Shown here piece after piece: positions 45,958 to 54,441 of a stretch of 64,000 bases of DNA; positions within the stretch are counted from its first letter, which is position 1; each line of letters begins with the position of its first letter. The stretch is from Legionella sp. (GTDB taxonomy: Bacteria > Pseudomonadota > Gammaproteobacteria > Legionellales > Legionellaceae): assembly GCA_013911415.1 (NCBI GenBank), contig JACETI010000004.1:124001-188000 (forward strand), written 5' to 3'. The translations under genes and the position numbers were made by a program. The notes beneath the pieces are model-generated. The model had not been told where the DNA came from. It saw only the letters and a program-made list of their open reading frames with translations, and made no database searches.

Positions 45958-46206
45958 ATGCAAGTCAAGATATTTATAACCCTAGCGGTTAGCATGACAA
46001 TTACAGGGTTGTCAGCATCAGAAGCCTTTGCCAAGAAAATTTTTCCTGCTGAAATTATGGCAAGAGATTTAAATTATCCCGGACTTGGATGGTTAGGCCA
46101 TGTTGGTATTGCGACTGCTAATATGATGGATCCGGGTGGAATGAATCAAAACGCAAGCCAAGTGATCGAAATTTTGAATGAGTCGGTGGTAGGCCAAATA
46201 AAATAG
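45958..46206 (+). CDS. 5' part of a frameshifted secreted NlpC/P60-like protein
   Basis: 82 residues with a clear signal peptide (about 1-25, ending ASEAFA-K). The mature part has GWLGHVGIAT, a His motif like that of the permuted NlpC/P60 (YiiX/YaeF) papain fold. It stops at TAG 46204. Removing one A from the AAAA run at 46200-46203 joins it in frame to the protein at 46223, giving one of about 470 residues. As it stands it lacks the catalytic Cys. Confidence 0.6.
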   Translation: MQVKIFITLAVSMTITGLSASEAFAKKIFPAEIMARDLNYPGLGWLGHVGIATANMMDPGGMNQNASQVIEILNESVVGQIK

Positions 46207-46222
46207 TATAAATAATTTTAAG

Positions 46223-47377
46223 ATGCGTTCCGGTTATTGGGGAAGTAAATATGGCGTTGCTGATAGAGGGGTTCGAGGGTATAACATCCTAGTAGAAGCA
46301 AATCACCAACGATGGTGGTGTCCAGTTTATACTGCTAATACGGATTATCACATTGGCTCGGGAATTCCAACGACAGGCCAAGCAATTGAATGCGGGCGAT
46401 GGCGATGTGATACTTACGTTTGGTGGGCATTTTACAGCCAAGGGCTAGATACTATGCCGGGCCGGGTTTGGTTTCCAAGAGTTTTATTTAATTACTTCCC
46501 TTATTTTAATGATGAAAGGTTGCATAGTGGATCTTTTTCTCCAGATAAACCCGAAAGTAACAGAACGTTGGAAAGTGTATCTGCCACAGAGCTAAACTCG
46601 ATGCCTTTTGAGGAGTTTCAAATGATTATGGATCTGCCACCTGCTAATTATGTTACTTCTCCATCCACTGTACAGATGCAATTAGCCGCAAATCCCGAAA
46701 TAAACGATGCTAAACGAGGCATTATGATAGATAGACTTGTTTCTAGATCCACAGAACCGGATTTAGTTAAAAAATTACTTGCACTCTATAATGAGTCTGA
46801 TCATCTAGAAATAAAAAGCAAAATAATTGAAAATTTAATGCTGTACAACCAACAACACAGACTTCAACAACCTTATCTTGACAATGAGAGGTTGATGGTT
46901 AAAGATTTTTTTGAAAAATGTTTAGAGGAAGAATCCTTCACACCGCATATGGTAGATACCAGTTTAAGGGGTTTTATTGATACGCATGCAGCTGATGAAA
47001 TTATGAATCAACAATTCAAAATCAATGAGCAGCTAAAAAAAGTTAATCACCATTCTTCCGTGATGTTAAAGTACGCATTAACTTTCAAATCAAAAGAGCT
47101 CCAAAAAATTTATATGAAGTCTTTAGTAAATGAATTAAGAGCAGTCAATGATTCGGATTTAGATAGTTACTTGTTTGGCCCATTATCAATGGCATACCAG
47201 GCACAAGGGGACGTACTTTTAGAGCCGGAAACGAAGCAAGTTATCTTAGACTATTTGTTGGAAGTGAGAGATAAATACACAGTGAAAGGTATCAAAGCGA
47301 ATCCTGATGATATACATAGAAATATGACAGCGCCTTATTATCTTGAATTAATTAAAATGTTAGACCAAAAGAAATAA
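46223..47377 (+). CDS. 3' part of a frameshifted secreted NlpC/P60-like protein
   Basis: 384 residues. The frame extends upstream only to a stop at 46199, exactly at the frameshift. The first 85 residues contain RCDTYVWWAF, with the Cys expected to pair with the His of the 5' part in a permuted papain-like cell-wall hydrolase or amidase. From about residue 110 on it is helical with no known domain. An ATG is present but no Shine-Dalgarno, and without the 5' part there is no signal peptide, so the product is unlikely to be exported. A terminator follows at 47394. Confidence 0.6.
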   Translation: MRSGYWGSKYGVADRGVRGYNILVEANHQRWWCPVYTANTDYHIGSGIPTTGQAIECGRWRCDTYVWWAFYSQGLDTMPGRVWFPRVLFNYFPYFNDERLHSGSFSPDKPESNRTLESVSATELNSMPFEEFQMIMDLPPANYVTSPSTVQMQLAANPEINDAKRGIMIDRLVSRSTEPDLVKKLLALYNESDHLEIKSKIIENLMLYNQQHRLQQPYLDNERLMVKDFFEKCLEEESFTPHMVDTSLRGFIDTHAADEIMNQQFKINEQLKKVNHHSSVMLKYALTFKSKELQKIYMKSLVNELRAVNDSDLDSYLFGPLSMAYQAQGDVLLEPETKQVILDYLLEVRDKYTVKGIKANPDDIHRNMTAPYYLELIKMLDQKK

Positions 47378-47393
47378 TATTCGGTGCTGAGTG

Positions 47394-47432
47394 AAATTTA
47401 TGGGCTATACATTTTACTCCATAAATTTTTAC
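47394..47432 (+). terminator. Terminator after the NlpC/P60-like gene
   Basis: A 10-bp AT-rich perfect stem (AAATTTATGG with CCATAAATTT) and a 15-base loop are followed by further T residues, 17 bp past the stop codon. Confidence 0.55.
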
Positions 47433-47471
47433 TAGTGACTTGCTAAGAGATAAACACAAATTTACTACATT

Positions 47472-47518
47472 ATATCGTGTGGCTGCCAAAGTTACGTTAT
47501 ATTTCAGTCACACGATAT
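47472..47518. repeat. Inverted repeat with 10-bp perfect arms
   Basis: ATATCGTGTG and CACACGATAT, extended inward by CTG/CAG after one mismatch, enclose about 20 bases. There is no T run on either side. It lies between the converging NlpC/P60-like and repressor genes. It could be a protein binding site or an RNA hairpin. Confidence 0.5.
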
Positions 47519-47625
47519 GATTCAAATCTTTGAAGCGAAAAATTAGATTCTACATTATAGCTAATTACTGATTAAATACCTGGGATTTCCCGTCAGTAGC
47601 AGCTCTCATAATTTATTTTTTCTAA

Positions 47626-48297
47626 TTAGTTATATTCGCGAATGACTTGGATAACTTTGCCAATTATTTTAATTTCAAGAGCTTCTGCGTTCTTAATATT
47701 TGGCCAATTATCGTTTAATGTCAATAATTCAAAATCTTTTGATGTGTAAGATAACTTCTTGTATTGACATATGATCACTTCATCTTTCTCAGAAATTTTA
47801 ACCACGACATAATCGCTGGGATTCGGACAAATAATGGAGTTAATTATTAACACATCGTCCAATCTAAACTCTGGAAGCATGCTGTTATCAGACATGCGCA
47901 GTGCAAAAGCATGATGATTTAATTCTGTCGTTAAAGCTGTACTAACTGGGATTAAGACTTTATTTTTAGGGTGATGGTCTTTTATCGACTCTATATGGGC
48001 TTTCGCATCACATGCTTGTTGGCGATCTAGTAAAGGGATTAAGTAGTGGCTGGGATCTTTAGCTCGGTTATCTAGCTTATCGTCGGATAAACACATTAAA
48101 AAAGCTGCCGATACCTCCAAGGCCTCAGCCAGTTGTTTAACTTCGTTAGGTCCGGGCGTGCGTAAGCCTCGTTCCCAATTATTAATACGAGATTGTTTAA
48201 GATCTTCTGTCAAATTAGCCAGAGCAAGTCGGGTTAGACCTTTGACCTTACGTGCTTCCAGAATACGTTGGCCAATTTTTTCTTTGATGTTACTCAC
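47626..48297 (-). CDS. Phage-type repressor, XRE HTH plus S24 peptidase domain
   Basis: 223 residues. An XRE helix-turn-helix spans about 8-65 (LTRLALANL..RINNWERG). A LexA/CI-like S24 domain covers about 120-215, with the nucleophile Ser in DNSMLPEF and a general-base Lys in DYVVVKIS. I cannot place a clear Ala-Gly cleavage site. The start is GTG with GAGGA 10 bases before it. It is divergent from the winged-helix gene at 48461, with a 21-bp palindrome between them. Such repressors control excision and transfer of integrative elements in Legionella; here it is left without its element's transfer genes. Confidence 0.88.
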   Translation of the reverse strand: MSNIKEKIGQRILEARKVKGLTRLALANLTEDLKQSRINNWERGLRTPGPNEVKQLAEALEVSAAFLMCLSDDKLDNRAKDPSHYLIPLLDRQQACDAKAHIESIKDHHPKNKVLIPVSTALTTELNHHAFALRMSDNSMLPEFRLDDVLIINSIICPNPSDYVVVKISEKDEVIICQYKKLSYTSKDFELLTLNDNWPNIKNAEALEIKIIGKVIQVIREYN

Positions 48298-48368
48298 AAA
48301 GATTTAGTCCTCAAAAATAGTTAGATAATTATTGCATATACACCAAATCGTGCTATACAATACATTTT

Positions 48369-48389
48369 ATTTGCACTTAAAGTGCAAAT
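48369..48389. promoter_or_regulatory. 21-bp perfect palindromic operator
   Basis: ATTTGCACTT and AAGTGCAAAT flank a central A. It lies midway in the divergent gap between the repressor and winged-helix genes, the place expected for the repressor's operator. Confidence 0.65.
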
Positions 48390-48460
48390 CAGAATGATTA
48401 CTTTGTTCAATTTATCATAAAATGAAAAAGTAACAAATTATTTAATGGATTTGATCGACG

Positions 48461-48835
48461 ATGGAATTTTTAATGAATGGGGAAGAGCTTAATGCACTTT
48501 GTGGATTATCGCATATCCAGCAATTAGCTTATCTGCGGGGAATAAGGCCATATATGGACGCTAGAAATCGGACAGTAGGCATCAAAAGACGTATCAGTTA
48601 TCAGTCTATAGCCGAACAGCTATATATCGAACCGCATCAAGGGGTTAAAAGCCAAACTTTCTCACGCGATCAGGTCAGAAGAGCTGTGGCTGGATTAGTG
48701 CGTGGAGGCATTATTGAGGTGCAATCTGAGGGTATGCAACTCATTTTAAAATGGCTAAATCAGAGTGAAAGTTCTCTGTTCATGAGAAGTGCCCCCGTAA
48801 ATGGGAAAGACCCGAAAGACCCGCTAAGTCATTGA
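48461..48835 (+). CDS. Small winged-helix protein of the island
   Basis: 124 residues. A helix-turn-helix with wing is visible at about 45-105 (SYQSIAEQL, then FSRDQVRRAVAGLVRGGIIEV and a beta-like LILKW). It pairs with the divergent S24 repressor in an arrangement like the regulatory modules of Legionella integrative elements, but I cannot assign it to a named member. Its last codons end 5 bp from tRNA-Arg. ATG 48461 and ATG 48473 are both possible starts. A decayed copy of its tail is at 44558-44632. Confidence 0.7.
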   Translation: MEFLMNGEELNALCGLSHIQQLAYLRGIRPYMDARNRTVGIKRRISYQSIAEQLYIEPHQGVKSQTFSRDQVRRAVAGLVRGGIIEVQSEGMQLILKWLNQSESSLFMRSAPVNGKDPKDPLSH

Positions 48836-48840
48836 TTATA

Positions 48841-48917
48841 TGGCGCGCTCGGAGGGACTCGAACCCCCGACACCTTGGTTCGAAGCCAAGTACTCTATCC
48901 AGCTGAGCTACGAGCGC
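48841..48917 (-). tRNA. tRNA-Arg (anticodon UCG)
   Basis: On the minus strand it begins GCGCUCG and ends CGAGCGC-G-CCA, with a 7-bp acceptor stem and encoded CCA. The anticodon arm is CUUGG-CUUCGAA-CCAAG, giving UCG. D and T arms are standard (GGUUCGAGUCC). Its 3' half is repeated at 17209 and 44633, so it is the integration target of the islands. Confidence 0.96.
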
Positions 48918-48957
48918 TTGAAGAGTCTACAGATGATATTTTTTTGTATCGGATAAT

Positions 48958-49033
48958 TGGTGGGCCGTATAAGAATCGAACTTATGACACAGAGGTTAAA
49001 AGCCTCCTGCTCTACCGACTGAGCTAACGGCCC
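48958..49033 (-). tRNA. tRNA-Lys (anticodon UUU)
   Basis: On the minus strand it has acceptor GGGCCGU pairing with ACGGCCC, encoded CCA, and anticodon arm GAGG-CUUUUAA-CCUC, giving UUU. It is 40 bp upstream of tRNA-Arg on the same strand and probably co-transcribed. Confidence 0.96.
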
Positions 49034-49071
49034 CAGGTGTGCAATATTAACAGATCAGCCGAAGATTGCAA

Positions 49072-50007
49072 CTAAATCAGAGGATTTTCTCGATATAAAT
49101 TTTCAGCCGAAGATAAAATTGTCCAACCTTGGTCGAGAAGTTCATTTTTAACGCTTACTGCCGCGTGTTTTGCATGCACAATTAAAAATACATCGGCCCC
49201 CATAGCTCCGCAGCCTTTGGCGGCAAGAATCTCAGGATGACGACGAAATTTTTCTAAAGCTGCTTTGCTATGCGGGGCAGAGAGCCCTAACGATTCTAGC
49301 GCTTGTTGGTAAGCGTTAATGCTCTCAACTAATTGAGAACTATTTGAAGTTTGAAAGGCGATACGCGCTTGTTCTGCGAGCAAGGATAATCGAGAGGTAT
49401 CTTGATGAAGCAGTGTTACATTTTTTAAATGTTCATGCGTAGCATATTTGTGGCCGCTGTGGACCAATAAAAAATCAAGATCCGAGAAACACCAATCAAA
49501 AGAGGTTATTTCATTTTTGTTAAGATGAATGTAAACACAGCCAGATTGTGATTGAGCAATGACATCATAGCCGCTAGGTTTAGTTCCTTCGCCAGACCAA
49601 GCAACGTTATGGTAGGCATTAAGAAGAGTTGTGAGTGGCATGGGCGTTGTTTGAAGGTTAGAAGTTTGAAGGCTCGCTAAAAAAACACCTAAGAATTGTG
49701 CGCTCGAAGCCCCTAGGCCACCAACGCCTCCATAAGGATCTAACCACCTAAAGTAGTTTTGCCGCAAAGATTGTTGTATCCATTTTCCTGCAGGTGAGTG
49801 AGGATGTATGTTTTTTTCAGCAGTAGACTTAAAGGAATCAGTATGTCCTTTGATTTTTAAAACAAAAGTAGGGTTTTGATTGTCTATCGTGGGCACATGA
49901 GCACGTAACTCAAAGCAAGGGTTAGTCGTCAAAACCAAGGCTGCGCCACCGGCAGTAGCGGCGTACTCGCCAACAAGAAAGGTTTTTGAGGGAATACGCC
50001 AAATCAT
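49072..50007 (-). CDS. mvaK2: Phosphomevalonate kinase (GHMP family)
   Basis: 311 residues of the GHMP kinase fold: PSKTFLVGEYA at the N-terminus, the glycine-rich phosphate loop GGVGGLGASSAQ near 92-103 and a C-terminal GCGAMGADV. It phosphorylates 5-phosphomevalonate. The specific assignment rests on context: it is in an operon with HMG-CoA reductase (4-base overlap) and IPP isomerase, and the other two GHMP enzymes of the pathway are recognised at 58336 and 59280. The GEYA sequence and SGEGTKPSGYDV (Lys/Pro-Ser-Gly-x-Asp) also fit phosphomevalonate kinase. Confidence 0.82.
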   Translation of the reverse strand: MIWRIPSKTFLVGEYAATAGGAALVLTTNPCFELRAHVPTIDNQNPTFVLKIKGHTDSFKSTAEKNIHPHSPAGKWIQQSLRQNYFRWLDPYGGVGGLGASSAQFLGVFLASLQTSNLQTTPMPLTTLLNAYHNVAWSGEGTKPSGYDVIAQSQSGCVYIHLNKNEITSFDWCFSDLDFLLVHSGHKYATHEHLKNVTLLHQDTSRLSLLAEQARIAFQTSNSSQLVESINAYQQALESLGLSAPHSKAALEKFRRHPEILAAKGCGAMGADVFLIVHAKHAAVSVKNELLDQGWTILSSAENLYRENPLI

Positions 50008-51323
50008 GATTGAAAAACAGTCTCTCCATCAGCGATGGGGTTTTCACGCATACGTCGTAATAAGATATGTACTTGTTCTAAACTGATGTGTTTGTTCTCT
50101 TCTAACCAAGCTTGTAATTGTGCCTTAAGTGCTGGTTTTTCATTATGCTGAGCGCCGGCATTCAATAGTAAGTTGTCGATGTGTAATCGCATATGCCCTT
50201 TAATAATTCCTTCGGTGCACAAAGCGCGTATGGCACCTAAATTTTGAATCAAGCCTACAGCTGCAACAATGCGCGATAAGTGGTTAGCGGACTCTATGCC
50301 CATCATGCGCATACATAATTTAGCGGTAGGATGCAAGGTTGTAACGCCTCCCACGGTACCTACAATAATCGGCGCCGTTAAACTACCTTTTAATATGCCA
50401 TCCTGATAGCGCCATTGGCTAAGAGCTTGGTAACTACCTGATCGTGCTGCATAAGCATGCATGCCCGCTTCGACTGCACGCCAATCATTACCTGTCGCAA
50501 TTAAAACAGCATCTATGCCGTTCATGATGCCCTTATTATGTGTTGCTGCGCGATAGGGATCCGTTTCTGCAAAAATAGAAGCTTCTTGCAGACGTTGGCC
50601 GAGTGCCGAATCAATAGGCATAGAGACTTCGGCAGTTGTAAGTTTTGTATCATTTAAATTGGAAAGAATACACAAACCAATCGATTCGTTTGTTAATTCT
50701 TCAATAGGGCCTTTTAAAAATTCAAGCGCTTGATTCAGAATGTTAGCCCCCATGGCATCGCATGGATTAAGTGCGACATGAATGATAGCCATGTTTCCTT
50801 GACCGTCGATCCTTGGAACGGAGCGAAGCGATAAATCAACAATGCCGCCACCGCGCCTTACCATACTTGCTAAAATGGCGTGATTGGCCTTATCAATTAA
50901 AAGATCTTTGTTACGCTTTAACAAATGCTCAAAACGATCAAAATCATTTACGTAGGGCAACTGCATTTGACCAATAATAGTGCTACCAACGACCTTTGTT
51001 GAAATGGTTCCCTGCTGTCTGACCCACTTTGCGGTTTTTGACAAGGCAGCAATAATGGATGTTTCCTCTACAGCCATGGGAATCAAGTAATCTTGTTCAT
51101 CAATGCGGAAGTTAGGTGCAACGCCAAGAGGTAATTGAAAATAGCCGATGGCATTTTCAATGAGAGTTTCTGCGAGCGCAAGTTCTTGTACACCTCCGGC
51201 TTCGATGAAACGCATATCTTCTTCGGTAATTGCGCCTAGGGCTAAGAGTCGCTCAAAACGTTCTGCACGATTTAATTTTGAAAAACCCTGAAACATAGCA
51301 GTTGCTTGATCGTTTAACAGCAT
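50004..51323 (-). CDS. mvaA: HMG-CoA reductase, class II
   Basis: 439 residues, like the Pseudomonas mevalonii class II enzyme. ENAIGYFQLPLGVAPNF is at 56-72, the catalytic Glu in MAVEETS at 83-89, the lysine in HNKGIMNG, the Asp/Asn region IDAVLIATGNDWR and the C-terminal His in GHMRLHIDN. It interconverts HMG-CoA and mevalonate, the committing step of the pathway. It is co-transcribed between the isomerase (22 bp upstream) and mvaK2 (overlap). Confidence 0.95.
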   Translation of the reverse strand: MLLNDQATAMFQGFSKLNRAERFERLLALGAITEEDMRFIEAGGVQELALAETLIENAIGYFQLPLGVAPNFRIDEQDYLIPMAVEETSIIAALSKTAKWVRQQGTISTKVVGSTIIGQMQLPYVNDFDRFEHLLKRNKDLLIDKANHAILASMVRRGGGIVDLSLRSVPRIDGQGNMAIIHVALNPCDAMGANILNQALEFLKGPIEELTNESIGLCILSNLNDTKLTTAEVSMPIDSALGQRLQEASIFAETDPYRAATHNKGIMNGIDAVLIATGNDWRAVEAGMHAYAARSGSYQALSQWRYQDGILKGSLTAPIIVGTVGGVTTLHPTAKLCMRMMGIESANHLSRIVAAVGLIQNLGAIRALCTEGIIKGHMRLHIDNLLLNAGAQHNEKPALKAQLQAWLEENKHISLEQVHILLRRMRENPIADGETVFQS

Positions 51324-51345
51324 AAGAGTTCCTTTAAAAGCTTAA

Positions 51346-52401
51346 TCATTTCTCTTCTCGTATACATGCAGTTGCTTGAAAGAGTCCTTGCCGAAGATCG
51401 ATGAGCATACGTGAGCCGGTGCAAAACATAGCGATTTTTAACTCGTATTCGATCGATAACATTTTCTCATTTACTGCATCAGCGCTAACAAGCGCCGCTT
51501 CTAACAGAGGTTTTGCAAAACCGACAGCATTCGCGCCAAGCGCAATTAATTTAGCGGCATCAAGCCCGTGTCGTACACCGCCTGAACCCCAAATCTCAAA
51601 ATGAGGATTGAGAACGACAGCATTGACTATACTTTGAACCGTGTTAACACCCCAGCGTTGGAAGGTCTGTGCTGCTTTTTGTTGTATACTGCCGGGCTCG
51701 GCACGATGGCCTTCAATACGTCCCCAGTGAGTACCTCCAGAGCCACTCACATCGACGGCAGCTATACCTAATCGATTAAGTTTTTTAAGGGTAGATGGAG
51801 AGAAACCACAACCGGTTTCTTTGATAACGATCGGTATGGTAAGGTTCTGAGTAATCTTTTCAAGCGCCTCCCAGCAGCCTTTAAATTGAGGGGTGCCTTC
51901 TGGCTGAATGAGTTCTTGTAAAGGATTGCAATGGATAATCAGTGCGGCTGCTTGCAATGCATCAATGAGTCGTTGAATTTGATCAAGTGAAGACGTGATA
52001 AGTTGACTAATACCTAAGTTACTAAACAAAGAAACGTTTGGGAAAGACTTACGCAGCAACTCCCATTCCTTCGCAGCTGTGTGATCATTGAGTTCTCGAC
52101 GTTGAGACCCTACACCCATCGCCCAATGATTTTGGGCACACGCCGATACTAAGTTACGATTGATGGTCATGGATTGTTCATGGCCAGCTGTCATTGAGCT
52201 CACAAAAAAAGGCTTAGGGACGGCTGTTCCAAATCGTTGCGCAGTTAGATCAATGTCTTCAAAATTTAGATCAGGCAATGCTTCGTGCTGCAGCGTGATA
52301 GTATCGAAGGCATTCATCTCGGTGGCCTGATTGATATCCATCAATGCTAACTTGATATGGTCCTGCTTACGTTTTTCAAAAGGATCGGTGCATTCTTGCA
52401 T
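51346..52401 (-). CDS. fni: Type 2 isopentenyl-diphosphate isomerase (FMN)
   Basis: 351 residues. RKQDHIKLAL at the N-terminus, FVSSMTAGH, NRNLVSACAQ and GVGSQR, then VDVSGSGGTHWGRIEGHR and the FMN phosphate site WGSGGVRHGLDAAK. It interconverts IPP and DMAPP using reduced FMN. First gene of the three-gene mevalonate operon, divergent from the mla operon across a 140-bp gap. Confidence 0.95.
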   Translation of the reverse strand: MQECTDPFEKRKQDHIKLALMDINQATEMNAFDTITLQHEALPDLNFEDIDLTAQRFGTAVPKPFFVSSMTAGHEQSMTINRNLVSACAQNHWAMGVGSQRRELNDHTAAKEWELLRKSFPNVSLFSNLGISQLITSSLDQIQRLIDALQAAALIIHCNPLQELIQPEGTPQFKGCWEALEKITQNLTIPIVIKETGCGFSPSTLKKLNRLGIAAVDVSGSGGTHWGRIEGHRAEPGSIQQKAAQTFQRWGVNTVQSIVNAVVLNPHFEIWGSGGVRHGLDAAKLIALGANAVGFAKPLLEAALVSADAVNEKMLSIEYELKIAMFCTGSRMLIDLRQGLFQATACIREEK

Positions 52402-52541
52402 GATGTATTTAGCACGACATATAAAGGGTTTGAATAGGGGAGGATCGTACCATAATTTTTAATAGAGGTCTCAAACGCATTGATGTCCTGAGTGCTTCTG
52501 TTATCCTAGGGTAATGTGCAGCACTTGAATGTCCTTTGTAA

Positions 52542-53666
52542 ATGAACGAAACCCACGCGCCTGCTACATTTACTTTTGACGAAGACCAACACTGCTATCG
52601 ATGTGAGGGAGCGTGGTCTATTTTTCATATGGACGGATTGCTATCGCGCTTTCGCTCAAGCGCTTTCCCTGATGAGACGGAACTAACGATTAGTGGGCAA
52701 GATTTAAAGGATTTTGACAGTGCCGGTGCTTTAACACTTTTAATGTGTAAAGCGGCGTTAACAGATAAAGGAAAGACTGTTCATTTAAAGGAGTTTAAGG
52801 ATAAGCAAAAAGCACTTTTAGATTTAATTGAGAAACAAGAAAATGAATTAATTTACAAACCCTTACCACCCGTTAAAAAGAATTTTTTTGAGCGCGTCGG
52901 TGAAGAAGCGGTTGAGAAATTCAAGCAATTTGACGGGTTCATTATTTTAATTGGTGACTTAAGCTCAAAAATGTTTGCAGCGTTTGGGGATTGGCGCCGT
53001 TTTCAATTTCCCAGCATCTTTTCAAATATCTTTTCAGCCGGTATTCAAGCGCTGCCTATTCTGAGTCTCTTAGCCTTCTTGATTGGTGTAGTTTTAGCCT
53101 ATCAAATGGGATTACAATTGAAAACATATGGTGCCAATACCTACATTGCATACTTGTCTGGATTGGCGATTTTTCGTGAATTTGGTCCATTAATAACCGC
53201 AATTATTGTCGCAGGTCGTACGAGTTCTGCCTTTACGGCTCAAATTGGCAGCATGAAAATTAATGAAGAAATTGATGCGTTAAAAACGATGGGATTACCG
53301 ACCACTGAATATCTCGTTATGCCAAAGGTTTTAGCGTTATTATTTGTTTTTCCTTTACTGATATTTTGGGCCGATTTTTTTAGTATTCTCGGGGCATTAT
53401 ATATGTCAAAATGGATGTTAAATATAAATTACGCTGATTTTCTTGTACGCCTTAAAGATTCAGTAGGTATCCATGAGCTTTTGCTCGGGTTATATAAAGC
53501 ACCTGCCTTTGCCATTCTGACAGCGCTGGTTGGTTGCTTCCAAGGATTTCGGGTAGAGGCGGACACTATTGGTCAACAAACAACAAAGAGTGTTGTGCAA
53601 GCGCTCTTTATGATTATTGTAGCGGACGCCGTTTATTCCATTATTTACAGCTGGCTACAGTTATAG
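52542..53666 (+). CDS. mlaE: Lipid transport permease with N-terminal STAS domain (MlaE type)
   Basis: 374 residues. Residues 1-100 form a STAS domain (the role played by separate MlaB in E. coli). After a helical linker, about 130-374 are the MlaE/YrbE permease with five or six membrane segments and the EFGPLITAIIVAGRTSSAFTA- and EIDALKTMGL-type motifs. It moves phospholipids between inner and outer membrane with the ATPase and MCE protein that follow. First gene of a four-gene operon. Confidence 0.93.
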   Translation: MNETHAPATFTFDEDQHCYRCEGAWSIFHMDGLLSRFRSSAFPDETELTISGQDLKDFDSAGALTLLMCKAALTDKGKTVHLKEFKDKQKALLDLIEKQENELIYKPLPPVKKNFFERVGEEAVEKFKQFDGFIILIGDLSSKMFAAFGDWRRFQFPSIFSNIFSAGIQALPILSLLAFLIGVVLAYQMGLQLKTYGANTYIAYLSGLAIFREFGPLITAIIVAGRTSSAFTAQIGSMKINEEIDALKTMGLPTTEYLVMPKVLALLFVFPLLIFWADFFSILGALYMSKWMLNINYADFLVRLKDSVGIHELLLGLYKAPAFAILTALVGCFQGFRVEADTIGQQTTKSVVQALFMIIVADAVYSIIYSWLQL

Positions 53667-53673
53667 GTCGGCC

Positions 53674-54417
53674 ATGACGGAATCGATTATTGAAGTAAGT
53701 GGATTGAAAAATTACCTTGGCGGCCAGTGGGTTCATAAGGACATTAATTTCAAGATCAATCCCGGTGAAATTGTGGCAATTATCGGAGGAAGTGGCACCG
53801 GCAAAACAACGATTTTGCGCTCGTTACTGATGCTCTTAAAGCCAACCGAAGGGCAAATAAAAATTTTTGGCCAAGATATCGCGACAATCACGCATCGTAA
53901 TGCGGATGCCTTGCGCCGGCGATGGGGGATGCTGTTTCAACATAGCGCATTATTTGCAGTAAAAAATGTGCTCGAGAATATTATGTTTCCCATGGAAGAA
54001 TTTACAGTGTTAGATCCGTCATTGATGGAAAAGTTGGCCATGCTAAAAATTGCCTTGGTGGGCTTACCACCAGAAGCAGCCAATAAATTTCCTTCCGAAT
54101 TAAGTGGCGGGATGCAGCGCCGTGCAGCGGCAGCTCGCGCACTGGCCATGGACCCGGAATTGCTGTTTCTCGATGAACCAACAACTGGGCTAGATCCGCA
54201 CAGTGCAAGGTTATTTGACGAGCTTGTATTGTTTTTGCGTGACGCGTTGCATTTGACGATTGTAATGGTTACACATGATATGGAATCATTAAAACGTGTT
54301 CCAGATAGGATTTTGTTTATTGGCGAAGGTAAAATACTTGGGGATGGACCGCTAGAAACATTGAGGAAAGATTCGCATCCTTTGATTGCGGATTATTTTC
54401 GCAAAGAGAATCTATAA
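53674..54417 (+). CDS. mlaF: Lipid transport ATPase (MlaF type)
   Basis: 247 residues, a single ABC ATPase: Walker A GGSGTGKTT near 38-46, Q-loop in LFQHSALF, signature LSGGMQRR, Walker B ELLFLDEPTTGLDP and the switch His in VTHDM. Located 7 bp after mlaE. It powers the MlaE permease on the cytoplasmic side. Confidence 0.95.
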   Translation: MTESIIEVSGLKNYLGGQWVHKDINFKINPGEIVAIIGGSGTGKTTILRSLLMLLKPTEGQIKIFGQDIATITHRNADALRRRWGMLFQHSALFAVKNVLENIMFPMEEFTVLDPSLMEKLAMLKIALVGLPPEAANKFPSELSGGMQRRAAAARALAMDPELLFLDEPTTGLDPHSARLFDELVLFLRDALHLTIVMVTHDMESLKRVPDRILFIGEGKILGDGPLETLRKDSHPLIADYFRKENL

Positions 54418-54441
54418 TCGTTCATAACAGGAGCCTGATTT

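Larger units (their letters stand above)
44633..48840. mobile_element. Genomic island A at tRNA-Arg (remnant)
   Basis: About 4.2 kb between the tRNA remnant R2 and the intact tRNA-Arg. It contains higBA, a broken antitoxin, a frameshifted secreted protein gene, an S24 repressor and a winged-helix gene. A phage-type repressor next to the tRNA target is typical of integrative elements of Legionella. Integrase and transfer genes are missing. Confidence 0.6.
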
